7,690 bases of DNA from an uncultured Erysipelotrichaceae bacterium (GCA_902782395.1 CACZNF010000018.1:1-7690); one strand, 5' to 3'; shown: positions 1 to 6,123, numbered from the stretch's first letter. Translations and numbers: made by a program. The notes: generated from the sequence alone by a model not told the origin.

Positions 1-1328
1 GCTGGATCGAGTTTCAACTTCTTGGCTAAGAATGGGAACATACATGCCACCAATCTTGCTACTAACATAGTGACAAATAATGTGCATGACACTAAAGAAG
101 CAGTCACTAGCATAGCAACAATCTTACTCACACCAAGAGCTTTTGCAGGTCCTGAAACATCGGCAATATCAAAAGTCATTTCTAACATTAATAAGCCGAA
201 AGCGAAGATTGAAATAATGCATGCGATGCAGAGAGCCACTCTGAATTCTTTCCAAACAGCACGCTTAAAGTCGCCTCTTCCGAATTCATCCAAAGAAATA
301 GAACGAACAATAAGGGTAGTGGTTTGGCCACCAGCATTACCGCCAGCATCGGTTAATAATGGTACTAAAACAGGCAATATAGCAAATACTGTCATAGCAT
401 TTTGGAACTTAGAGAGAACTAAAGTTGAAAACACTTGTAGAACCATTAAAACAACTATCCATGGGACACATTTAAAAACTAATTTATAGACAGGAGTCTT
501 TAAGTAAGGCTCGTCCATATTAGAGATTTGATTTAAGTGAGCGATATCTTCAGTCGCTTCTTCAACGATGATGTCGACCACGTCGTCGATGGTGATGATA
601 CCAATGATTTTGTTTTCATTGTTCACAACCGCCATAGCGTTAAGGTCGTAACGTTTGAACATATTAGCGACTTCTTCTTGGTCATCATTAACATTACATG
701 TGACAAAGTCACGGTCCATGATTTCAGAAAGGACTTCATCTTCATCGGCAAAGATTAAATCATCCAAGTTAATGGTACCTAAAAGGTTACGCTTGGAGTC
801 TCTAACGAACACTGTATAAACAGTTTCGGCATCTTTACCACGTTTACGAATAATCTTGAGAGCATCTTTAACAGTCAAGTCATCTTTCATATCGAGATAC
901 TCAGTGGTCATTACTGAACCAGCAGTGTTCTCTTTGTAGTTTAAAAGGTTATTGACGTCTTTTCTTAAATCAGCAGGACATGCTTTAAGAACTCTAGCCA
1001 CAACATTAGCAGGCATTTCTTCCAATGTATCGACGATATCGTCAGCGAAGGAGTTCTCTAATAAATCAATTAATTGCTTATCTGTAAAAGCATTAATGAT
1101 CATCTCTTGTTGTTCACTTGTGAGTTCAGTGAAGAAATCACCAGTGTATTCACTTGGAACTGTACGGAAGATATAAAGAAAAACCGCCGCATCATCGACT
1201 TCGTCTAATGCTTCAGCAATATCGATGTTAGGAACTGTTTCAAAGATTTCTTTAATTTCTTTGGCGTTACGGTTCTTAACAGCGGCAAGAATACGATCAG
1301 TTAATAATTCTTCGATGATTTCTTCCAT
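1..1328 (-). CDS. mgtE: Magnesium transporter MgtE, 3' end outside the window
   Basis: MgtE is a homodimeric Mg2+ channel of the cytoplasmic membrane, gated by its cytosolic domains when internal Mg2+ is high. The minus strand reads open for 442 codons from ATG at 1328-1326 to the left edge. Domains in order: acidic helical N domain (about 1-130); the MgtE hallmark TAGSVMTTEYLDM (135-147) opening the CBS pair (about 135-255, with a second CBS motif near IIGIITIDDVVDIIVEE, 241-257); a connecting helix (to about 280); then membrane helices from about 285, including the conserved GGNAGGQTTTLIVRSIS (329-345). The sequence stops at KLKLDP, where family members continue into the last helix carrying the Mg2+-binding Asp, so roughly 30 residues are missing. 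That is due to the window edge and does not indicate truncation of the gene. The start is supported by GAGG eight bases upstream and a family-typical N terminus. It is divergent from pduL. No M-box-type leader fits in the short upstream gap; control is probably by protein gating. Family assignment is firm. Confidence 0.96.
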   Translation of the reverse strand, partial: MEEIIEELLTDRILAAVKNRNAKEIKEIFETVPNIDIAEALDEVDDAAVFLYIFRTVPSEYTGDFFTELTSEQQEMIINAFTDKQLIDLLENSFADDIVDTLEEMPANVVARVLKACPADLRKDVNNLLNYKENTAGSVMTTEYLDMKDDLTVKDALKIIRKRGKDAETVYTVFVRDSKRNLLGTINLDDLIFADEDEVLSEIMDRDFVTCNVNDDQEEVANMFKRYDLNAMAVVNNENKIIGIITIDDVVDIIVEEATEDIAHLNQISNMDEPYLKTPVYKLVFKCVPWIVVLMVLQVFSTLVLSKFQNAMTVFAILPVLVPLLTDAGGNAGGQTTTLIVRSISLDEFGRGDFKRAVWKEFRVALCIACIISIFAFGLLMLEMTFDIADVSGPAKALGVSKIVAMLVTASLVSCTLFVTMLVARLVACMFPFLAKKLKLDP

Positions 1329-1457
1329 GAAATTTTCCTCGCCTTAATTTTGCACGATAAAAATATTATTGCAACAAAAAATAAACTTTATTTCATTTTT
1401 AATGAATTTTATTTAGAACTTTGTTAGAATACTACTCGCAAGAAAGAAGGCAATTTC
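1329..1457. promoter_or_regulatory. Divergent mgtE-pduL intergenic region with two adjacent palindromes
   Basis: This 129-bp AT-rich gap separates the two divergent genes. It holds two short dyads one after the other: AAATAAACTTTATTT (1379-1393, perfect arms around a central C) and TTCATTTTTAATGAA (1392-1406, perfect 6-bp arms around TTT). Both lie upstream of the pduL -10 element. On the minus strand a weak mgtE promoter can be proposed: TTGCAA (1369-1374) with CAAAAT 16 bases further on, which would start transcription about a dozen bases before the mgtE ATG. The palindromes could be operators or simply products of high AT content. No terminator or riboswitch is visible here. Confidence 0.35.
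1422..1430 (+). promoter_or_regulatory. Extended -10 promoter of pduL
   Basis: TGTTAGAAT has the TG-n-hexamer layout of an extended -10 element, with hexamer TAGAAT at 1425-1430 (5 of 6 to consensus). No good -35 hexamer lies 16-18 bases upstream, which is tolerated in extended -10 promoters. Transcription would begin near 1437, leaving a leader of about 20 bases that contains the AAGAAGG ribosome binding site (1444-1450), seven bases before the pduL ATG. Confidence 0.55.
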
Positions 1458-2030
1458 ATGAAAGAAATTTTAGTTGAAACAAGTGCTCGTCACATCCACG
1501 TGACAGAAGAACAATTCAAAATATTATTTGGCGCTGATGCTAAGTTAGAAGTTAGAGCGCCATTATCCCAACCAGGTCAATTCGTTTCTTTTTCCCGTTT
1601 AGACATCGTTGGTCCAAAGAAGACAATTGCTAATGTCTCCATCCTCGGACCTTTCAGAAAAGCGGGTCAAGTCGAAGTCAGTGCTACTGATGCTAGAACA
1701 TTAGGTGTTCCAGCCGTCATTAGAGAATCTGGTGATTTAGCCGGTACCCCAGGTATCAAATTAGTTGGTCCTGCCGGTGAACTCGAATTAGCGGAAGGCT
1801 GCATCGTTGCAAAACGTCATATCCATATGACACCAGCCGATGCCAAAGAATTCGGTGTTGAAAACGGTCAAATCGTTAAATTAGAAGTTAACTGCCCAGG
1901 CAGAAGCTTAATCTTTGGTGATGTCGTCGTTCGTGTAAGAGATGACTTCGCTTTAGCTTGCCACATCGATACCGATGAAAGCAATGCAGCGGGCTGTGCT
2001 GGTACAGTTTACGGTAAATTAATTAAATAA
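1458..2030 (+). CDS. pduL: PduL-type phosphate acyltransferase (phosphotransacylase)
   Basis: PduL interconverts acyl-CoA plus phosphate with acyl-phosphate plus CoA. It is a zinc enzyme unrelated in fold to classical Pta, acting on propionyl- or acetyl-CoA. The 190-aa product shows the twin-barrel layout of the family with its paired metal-binding motifs: SARHIHV (9-15, His12 and His14) opening the first half and AKRHIHM (118-124, His121 and His123) opening the second. These are followed by SLIFGDVVVRV (150-160) and HIDTDESNA (169-177, His169). The segment SILGPFRKAGQVEVSATDAR (61-80) is the conserved middle block. The protein begins directly at the first barrel, without the N-terminal amphipathic targeting extension of microcompartment PduL. 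No shell-protein gene is nearby, so a cytosolic role is inferred, probably in acetate/propionate overflow with an acetate kinase encoded elsewhere. Substrate preference cannot be read from sequence. The start is fixed by a good SD and the motif position. The gene is followed by a 2-bp gap to the next. Confidence 0.93.
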   Translation: MKEILVETSARHIHVTEEQFKILFGADAKLEVRAPLSQPGQFVSFSRLDIVGPKKTIANVSILGPFRKAGQVEVSATDARTLGVPAVIRESGDLAGTPGIKLVGPAGELELAEGCIVAKRHIHMTPADAKEFGVENGQIVKLEVNCPGRSLIFGDVVVRVRDDFALACHIDTDESNAAGCAGTVYGKLIK

Positions 2031-2032
2031 TT

Positions 2033-2287
2033 ATGGAAAAAATCACATTCAAACCAAATGGTGTCTGCTCTAGAGAAATGATTATTGAACACGAGAATGG
2101 TGTGATTATGCACGCTACCATCGTCGGCGGTTGCATGGGTAACACACAAGGCTTGTGTCGTTTAATCGAGGGCATGAAAATCGAGGATGTGATTAATAAA
2201 TTAAAAGGTATTAAGTGCCGTGGCTCTAGAACAGGCGAAACATCTTGTCCTGATCAATTAGCCATTGGCCTTGAAACAAATAGATAA
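2033..2287 (+). CDS. Small TSCPD-motif protein (TIGR03905-like family)
   Basis: This 84-aa protein belongs to a family of small cysteine-containing proteins carrying the TSCPD motif also found at the C terminus of some B12-dependent (class II) ribonucleotide reductases. I recognise the spaced cysteines Cys12 (GVCS), Cys34 (VGGCMGN), Cys42 (GLCR), Cys62 (IKCRG) and Cys72 (TSCPDQLA), plus the typical GGCxGN and CxGxxTGxTSCPDQLA blocks. The cysteines suggest metal binding or redox chemistry, but no biochemical role can be assigned. The length is normal for the family. The ATG lies 2 bp after the pduL stop. No SD is visible in the AATTAATTAAATAATT stretch before it, so translation probably depends on ribosomes finishing pduL. 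No reductase gene is seen in the window, and the pairing with pduL may only be shared transcription. Family call is firm; function unknown. Confidence 0.88.
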   Translation: MEKITFKPNGVCSREMIIEHENGVIMHATIVGGCMGNTQGLCRLIEGMKIEDVINKLKGIKCRGSRTGETSCPDQLAIGLETNR

Positions 2288-2303
2288 TTATTTATCGTTT
2301 CAT

Positions 2304-2331
2304 TTGCTATTTTGTACAAATAGCCTATAAT
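2304..2331 (+). promoter_or_regulatory. metK promoter overlapped by an inverted repeat
   Basis: TTGCTA (2304-2309, 4 of 6 to the -35 consensus) is separated by 16 bases from a perfect TATAAT (2326-2331). Transcription would begin near 2338, right where the riboswitch P1 helix starts, which supports the assignment. An inverted repeat, GCTATTTTGTACAAATAGC (2306-2324, 7-bp arms around TGTAC), fills the spacer between the two hexamers. It could be an operator or a weak end signal for the pduL transcript; it lacks a following T run. Confidence 0.7.
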
Positions 2332-2337
2332 AATCGT

Positions 2338-2442
2338 GCTTATCAAGAATCGCGTAGCAGAAGATGAAATAACGCGATAGCAACTCTCCCGTCGAGTAAG
2401 TGCTCTCTTCTAGCAAGGTTCCCACAACCTTGAGCGATAAGT
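2338..2442 (+). ncRNA. SAM riboswitch aptamer (SAM-I clan, compact variant) upstream of metK
   Basis: This leader fits an S-box-type aptamer that senses S-adenosylmethionine and controls the SAM synthetase gene after it. P1 is CTTATC (2339-2344) with GATAAG (2436-2441), followed on the 5' side by the typical AAGA. P2 is ATCGCGT (2349-2355) with ACGCGAT (2372-2378). AGCAAC (2379-2384) corresponds to the conserved GGCAACC. P3 is ACTC (2383-2386) with GAGT (2394-2397), followed by AAGTGCT (2398-2404), corresponding to AAGGTGCTA. P4 is CAAGGTT (2414-2420) with AACCTTG (2426-2432). The P2 loop AGAAGA (2359-2364) is complementary to TCTTCT (2406-2411) in the P3-P4 linker, matching the tertiary pseudoknot of this clan. 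P2 is short and I cannot draw a normal two-part P2 with a kink-turn, so it may belong to the SAM-I/IV variant group. High SAM should stabilise P1 and favour the terminator downstream. Confidence 0.88.
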
Positions 2443-2458
2443 TGAAGGAAAAAAGAAT

Positions 2459-2489
2459 GCCCTTCCATGAATGTGGGAGGGCTTTATTT
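2459..2489 (+). terminator. Riboswitch-controlled intrinsic terminator before metK
   Basis: GCCCTTCCA (2459-2467) pairs with TGGGAGGGC (2474-2482) as a 9-bp stem with one G-U pair and a six-base loop, followed by TTTATTT. It sits between the aptamer and the metK ribosome binding site, so it is the expression platform. A competing helix is possible between GAAGG (2444-2448), just after P1, and CCTTC (2461-2465) in the terminator's 5' arm; this pairing is my suggestion for the antiterminator core. Confidence 0.87.
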
Positions 2490-2504
2490 ATACGGAGATA
2501 TGTT

Positions 2505-3674
2505 ATGGAAAAAGAAAAGATCTTATTTACTTCAGAATCAGTGAGTGAAGGACACCCTGATAAAGTGTGCGATCAAATTGCAGACGCTATTTTGGACGCT
2601 TGTTTAAAAGAGGATAAAAACGCGAGAGTGGCTTGCGAAGTCTTTGCAAGTAACAATTTTGTTTTAATCGGTGGAGAAATCACATGCAAAGTCCAACCAA
2701 ATTACGTTCAAATCGTCAAAGATGTCTTAAAAGATATTGGTTACGATAGACCAGAACTTGGTACAGACTATCACAACGTTGAAGTGATGGTGAAGGTTAA
2801 AGAACAATCACATGATATTTCCATTGGTGTCTCTCAAGCTAAGCCAGAAGATATCGGTGCGGGCGACCAAGGTATTATGTTTGGTTATGCCTCTAACGAA
2901 ACCGAAGGATATATGCCTTTAGCGATTTCTATTGCCCACAAATTAGTGAGAGAAGCGACCGCTCAAAGAAAAGCGGGCGTCTTTAAACACGCTCGTCCAG
3001 ATATGAAGTCACAAGTAACTATCGATTATACTGATCCAAATAACATCCGTATTGATACAATTCTTATGTCTATCCAACACGACGACAATATTGATTTAAA
3101 CGAATTTAAAAATTATGTCGTGGAAAACATCATGAAGAAAGTTGCTAAATCTTTTGGCTTAAACACTGACTTTAAAGTCTACTTTAATCCAACTGGTAAA
3201 TTCGTCATTGGTGGTCCAACAGGCGACACAGGCGTGACCGGACGTAAAATTATTGTTGATACATATGGTGGCACATGCGAACACGGTGGTGGCGCGTTCT
3301 CTGGCAAAGACCCAACCAAAGTCGATAGATCCGCAGCCTATATGGCAAGATACATCGCTAAAAACTTATGCGCTGCTGGTGTAGCAAAACGCTTAAGAGT
3401 GCAACTTAGTTATGCTATCGGTGTTAACCAACCATTATCCATTAACGTTAGAACATATAAAACATCTAGTTACAGCGATGACAAAATCCTCTCTGTCGTG
3501 AGAGAAGTCTTCGATTGCCGTCCTGGTATGATTATCAAAAATTTCAACTTAACTGAACCAAGTTTTAAATACCATGAATTAACAAATTATGGTCATTTTG
3601 GTAGACCTGACCTCGATTTACCATGGGAAAAGCTCGATAAAGTTGAACAAATCAAAAAGTTGTTAAATAACTAA
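2505..3674 (+). CDS. metK: S-adenosylmethionine synthetase (methionine adenosyltransferase)
   Basis: MetK makes SAM from methionine and ATP, releasing phosphate and pyrophosphate, in the cytoplasm as a dimer or tetramer. The 389-aa product has the usual length. Visible signatures are SVSEGHPDKVCDQIADAI (12-29) with the His-Pro-Asp-Lys that contacts ATP phosphates, GAGDQGIMFGYA (118-129), GGPTGDTGVTGRKIIVDTYGG (236-256), the phosphate-binding GGGAFSGKDPTKVDRSAAY (261-279) and GHFGR (363-367) near the C terminus. All catalytic blocks are present. I place the start at ATG 2505: GGAG at 2494-2497 lies seven bases upstream, and the product then begins like other MetK proteins. An in-frame GTG at 2400 would add 35 residues translated from riboswitch and terminator sequence and is not credible. 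Regulation is by the SAM riboswitch directly upstream. No strong terminator follows, so some transcripts may continue into hpf, which also has its own promoter. Confidence 0.98.
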   Translation: MEKEKILFTSESVSEGHPDKVCDQIADAILDACLKEDKNARVACEVFASNNFVLIGGEITCKVQPNYVQIVKDVLKDIGYDRPELGTDYHNVEVMVKVKEQSHDISIGVSQAKPEDIGAGDQGIMFGYASNETEGYMPLAISIAHKLVREATAQRKAGVFKHARPDMKSQVTIDYTDPNNIRIDTILMSIQHDDNIDLNEFKNYVVENIMKKVAKSFGLNTDFKVYFNPTGKFVIGGPTGDTGVTGRKIIVDTYGGTCEHGGGAFSGKDPTKVDRSAAYMARYIAKNLCAAGVAKRLRVQLSYAIGVNQPLSINVRTYKTSSYSDDKILSVVREVFDCRPGMIIKNFNLTEPSFKYHELTNYGHFGRPDLDLPWEKLDKVEQIKKLLNN

Positions 3675-3682
3675 GACTTTTA

Positions 3683-3711
3683 TACATAATGCCGAAATGT
3701 AATGGTATAAT
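3683..3711 (+). promoter_or_regulatory. hpf promoter
   Basis: A perfect TATAAT (3706-3711) is preceded by TGG, giving an extended -10 (TGGTATAAT). Seventeen bases upstream lies TACATA (3683-3688), only 3 of 6 to the -35 consensus. Transcription would begin near 3718, leaving a leader of about 40 bases that ends with the strong ribosome binding site GGAAGGAGG (3742-3750), nine bases before the ATG. Confidence 0.65.
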
Positions 3712-3759
3712 TAAGTTGATAGAACTTCTGTTTCATAATTTGGAAGGAGGTTACAACAT

Positions 3760-4314
3760 ATGAAATACCAAATTATCGGCAAAAACATCCAGGTTACAGA
3801 CGGCATTGCTTCGGCGATTGAGAAAAAGTTGTCTAAAATGGATAAATTTTTTCTTATTAACGATGATGTCGAATGCCGCGCTGTCGTCAGTGTGCATGGC
3901 GAAACCCAAAGGGTAGAAATCACAATTTTCTTACCTCAAATGCCTTTACGTGCTGAAGTCGAAGATCAAGACCTATATGCTGCTATCGACTTAGCAATCG
4001 ACAAACTCGTCGGTCAAATGCGTAAAGTTAAAACCAGAATGGATCGTTCTCGTGGCCGCGCATCATTTATTGACGCAGTCCAATTCCAAGAATCTCTTGA
4101 ACAAGCAGCAGACGACAAAGAAGAAGATGTCGTCGTTAGAGCTAAATCATATTATTTAACACCAATGAAAATTGATGAAGCCATTCTTAGAATGGAAGCC
4201 TTAGGACATGATTTCTTTGTCTACTTAGATGAAGAAGATGACCGTATCAGTGTCGTTTATATCCGTCGTGATGGTGGATATGGCGTCATCCAAGCGGAAA
4301 ATCCTATCGCCTAA
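3760..4314 (+). CDS. hpf: Ribosome hibernation promoting factor, long form
   Basis: Long HPF binds the decoding region of the 30S subunit and pairs two ribosomes into inactive 100S dimers in slow growth or stress. The 184-aa protein has the two-domain layout: an N-terminal S30AE/RaiA-like domain (about 1-97, starting MKYQIIGKNIQVTDGIASAI and ending in a basic helix with QMRKVKTRMDRSRGR); an acidic linker (about 103-123, ending DDKEEDVVVR); and a C-terminal dimerisation domain (about 124-180) with the typical KSYYLTPMKIDEAILRMEALGH and FFVYLDEEDDRISVVYIRRDGGYGVI. Length and both domains match the long form of low-GC Gram-positives, as opposed to short enterobacterial HPF or YfiA. The very strong SD fixes the start and suggests high expression. 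It has its own promoter and terminator, so it is probably monocistronic apart from read-through from metK. Confidence 0.96.
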   Translation: MKYQIIGKNIQVTDGIASAIEKKLSKMDKFFLINDDVECRAVVSVHGETQRVEITIFLPQMPLRAEVEDQDLYAAIDLAIDKLVGQMRKVKTRMDRSRGRASFIDAVQFQESLEQAADDKEEDVVVRAKSYYLTPMKIDEAILRMEALGHDFFVYLDEEDDRISVVYIRRDGGYGVIQAENPIA

Positions 4315-4333
4315 TCTAACAAAATTGCAAAAG

Positions 4334-4356
4334 AAGCGGGTTTACCCGCTTTTTTT
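4334..4356 (+). terminator. Intrinsic terminator after hpf
   Basis: AAGCGGG (4334-4340) pairs perfectly with CCCGCTT (4345-4351) around a TTTA loop, followed by an uninterrupted T run to 4356 and then ATTTT. It lies 19 bases after the hpf stop codon and insulates hpf from the HAD operon. Confidence 0.93.
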
Positions 4357-4383
4357 ATTTTCACTCAACGCGTTAAAAAACAT

Positions 4384-4411
4384 GTGACATTCGGAAGTAC
4401 GCGTGTATAAT
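4384..4411 (+). promoter_or_regulatory. Promoter of the HAD operon, flush with the start codon
   Basis: GTGACA (4384-4389, 5 of 6 to the -35 consensus) is separated by 16 bases from a perfect TATAAT (4406-4411). Transcription should begin about 4418-4420, at or within two bases of the ATG at 4420. ACGCGT occurs twice here, at 4368-4373 and 4399-4404, 31 bases apart, upstream of the -35 and just before the -10. These could form a paired operator. Confidence 0.75.
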
Positions 4412-4419
4412 ATAGGGGC

Positions 4420-5271
4420 ATGGCAAAATTACTCGCTATCGATTTAGACGGAACATTATTTTATCCAAAAAATATCAGACGTTGCATTCCTCGTAAGAAT
4501 GTGAAATTTTTACGTAGATGGATTGATGCGGGCAATAAATTAGTCTTAGTGACTTCTCGTTCGACACAATTTACCGATCGTTTAAAGAGTGAAATCAAAA
4601 GACCAGTGGACTTCATTACCTGCTGTTCTAGCCAAATTATTGCTGATGATAAACTCATTTACGATAAGGCAATGCCAAATCGAGAAATTAGAGAAATTGT
4701 CGAAACAATTGAAAAAGCGTACGAACCTATCGCTTTATTAATGACAACTGAGAATCATCCATGTATTATTAAAACTAGTCGTAAGGTCTCGTTCATCTTT
4801 AGATGGTTCTATAAGATCTGGTGGTGGTTCCAATTTGCCTATCGTGAACCATTCGTCGCCGATGATGAATTGTTCATCAAGGAATTAGAAACAGCGAGAA
4901 TCTTTAAGATTATGATCTTCATCGGTCTTAAGAAGAAAAAAGCGCAAATCGCTAAAGAACTCAATAAGGAATTCCGTCAAAAATTCCCAGAAATTGAATC
5001 TTCTTGGACTGTTCAAGTCAATGAGTTAACCCCTGAGGGTTGCAATAAAGGAAATGGTGTTGAAAGATACTGCCAATTAACGGGCATTAAACCAGAAGAT
5101 GTCTATGTTGTTGGTGATTCCGGTAATGATATCACTATGTTCAGTAAGTATTACGATCATAGTTATTGCATGAAGCGTGGCCATCCAAGTGCGAGGAAAT
5201 ACGCTAAGCATATTATTTCCAGGGTCTACAAATTAGAAAATCTTATTTTGGAAGGAGAAAATCATGAATAA
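4420..5271 (+). CDS. HAD superfamily hydrolase, Cof/HAD-IIB type
   Basis: This is a cytosolic Mg2+-dependent phosphatase of the haloacid dehalogenase superfamily, probably acting on a sugar or nucleotide phosphate; the substrate cannot be told. All four motifs are present in the 283-aa product: motif I AIDLDGTLF (6-14, nucleophile Asp8, acid/base Asp10), motif II LVTS (43-46, Thr45), motif III Lys210 in CNKGNGV, and motif IV VVGDSGNDITMF (230-241, Asp233 and Asp237). The cap lies between motifs II and III, as in type IIB members. Within it residues 124-144 are strikingly aromatic (WFYKIWWWFQFAY, 129-141), unusual for a soluble phosphatase. The ATG at 4420 must be the start: an in-frame TAA at 4408 blocks any extension, and motif I begins six residues in. 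No usable SD precedes it; AGGGG ends one base before the ATG. The stop overlaps the next gene by 8 bp, so it leads a three-gene operon. Confidence 0.92.
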   Translation: MAKLLAIDLDGTLFYPKNIRRCIPRKNVKFLRRWIDAGNKLVLVTSRSTQFTDRLKSEIKRPVDFITCCSSQIIADDKLIYDKAMPNREIREIVETIEKAYEPIALLMTTENHPCIIKTSRKVSFIFRWFYKIWWWFQFAYREPFVADDELFIKELETARIFKIMIFIGLKKKKAQIAKELNKEFRQKFPEIESSWTVQVNELTPEGCNKGNGVERYCQLTGIKPEDVYVVGDSGNDITMFSKYYDHSYCMKRGHPSARKYAKHIISRVYKLENLILEGENHE

Positions 5272-6109
5272 CTTTAGTTTATACACCTTTAGACTTTATC
5301 ACTATTTACTCACAATCCGTGACACCCTTGAATACTCTATCAAAAGAGATCATTCAATGGAAATCTACAACAACCGTAAGAAAATTCTTGAAGACAACTT
5401 AAAAGAAGGTACACCTTTCGGTGATTTCTTAAAGAATAACGGTGAAGCTGGTGATAAAATCAGAGAAAAGATTAACCAATTCTTATCTGAATTGTATTCA
5501 GATGAAAGCACAATTTTAATGCCTGCAGGCGACAAAGTCCGTGTTGATACCGCGCAACTCGTCACATTATTCGATATGACAGTGGGTTTAACCGAAACAA
5601 TGCGTGACATCGTCTTCCAATATGTGAGCTATGGTATTAAAAACAACGAAATCGATCAATTACTTATCAAACTCGTTGATCAAGATGAAAGAATGTATCG
5701 TGTCGTCTTATCAATGCTCGCGATGAGAGTGTTCGAAGAATCATTCGCTGAATTCCAAAAAGTCATGAACGAAAGCCAAGGCAAACCAACACCACAAAGT
5801 AACTTCATTGTGCAAAATGAACTTGCTAAATTAACTGGTTTCTTACGCTTCTCACGTCAACACGCTCACTGCACTGATAACGAAACACTCGATTTATTAG
5901 ATGAAACATTACGTGTTCTCGAAATGACCGAAGGTAGAAGACAACGTCCAGAAGGCAAAGGTTTCAAAGAAATCTTTGATGAATTAAACAAAAAGCTCAA
6001 CGAAGCTGTCGCTAAAGACGAAGCCGTTTGGAAAGCAACATATCAAGAAGTTGTTAACGAAGTTACCAAAGCTTCTCAACCACAACAAAAAGCGGAATCC
6101 GCTAACTAA
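5264..6109 (+). CDS. Unrecognised 281-aa soluble, mostly helical protein
   Basis: I do not recognise this family. The product is highly charged and appears mainly alpha-helical, with no signal peptide or membrane segment. Regions that can be seen: an N-terminal aromatic stretch with LYTFRLYHYLLTIRDTLEY (6-24); a charged segment around 38-80; a more hydrophobic middle (about 98-166, including TLFDMTVGLTETMRDIVFQY and the Met-rich RVVLSMLAMRVFEESF); a polar loop near 170-180; and a Lys/Glu-rich C-terminal helix (about 233-268) ending in a low-complexity SQPQQKAESAN tail. There is one cysteine (Cys203, in HAHC). The start at 5264 is supported by AAGGAG six bases upstream inside the HAD gene and an 8-bp overlap with it. 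A later start at Met32 is possible but lacks such a site. Tight linkage to the phosphatase and to the following membrane protein suggests joint function. Base composition resembles the neighbours, so there is no sign of recent transfer. Confidence 0.88.
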   Translation: MNNFSLYTFRLYHYLLTIRDTLEYSIKRDHSMEIYNNRKKILEDNLKEGTPFGDFLKNNGEAGDKIREKINQFLSELYSDESTILMPAGDKVRVDTAQLVTLFDMTVGLTETMRDIVFQYVSYGIKNNEIDQLLIKLVDQDERMYRVVLSMLAMRVFEESFAEFQKVMNESQGKPTPQSNFIVQNELAKLTGFLRFSRQHAHCTDNETLDLLDETLRVLEMTEGRRQRPEGKGFKEIFDELNKKLNEAVAKDEAVWKATYQEVVNEVTKASQPQQKAESAN

Positions 6110-6123
6110 AGGAGAATTAATTT

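Noticed and set aside
22..1176. Plus-strand open frames at 22-489, 537-758 and 952-1176
   Set aside because: They lie antisense to mgtE, which reads without interruption on the minus strand with full family signatures. They have no motifs or credible start sites.
1329..1457. M-box magnesium riboswitch in front of mgtE
   Set aside because: The gap is too short once the divergent pduL promoter is allowed for, and no M-box helices or terminator can be drawn on the minus strand.
1458..2287. Bacterial microcompartment locus
   Set aside because: PduL alone suggests it, but there is no targeting extension, shell protein, aldehyde dehydrogenase or diol dehydratase gene in the window.
2400..2504. 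N-terminal extension of MetK from an in-frame GTG at 2400
   Set aside because: This stretch is the riboswitch and its terminator. The ATG at 2505 has its own SD and gives the normal MetK N terminus.
3684..3702. Terminator between metK and hpf
   Set aside because: Only a weak TACAT/ATGTA pairing with a long loop and no T run; the stretch is better read as the hpf promoter.
3711..3923. Minus-strand 70-codon frame opposite hpf
   Set aside because: Shadow of hpf and its promoter; no SD or recognisable product.
4461..4658. Minus-strand 65-codon frame opposite the HAD gene
   Set aside because: Antisense to the conserved phosphatase motif region; nothing supports expression.
5365..5610. Minus-strand 81-codon frame opposite the 281-aa gene
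   Set aside because: The plus-strand gene has an SD, operon context and even composition; the antisense frame has none of these.
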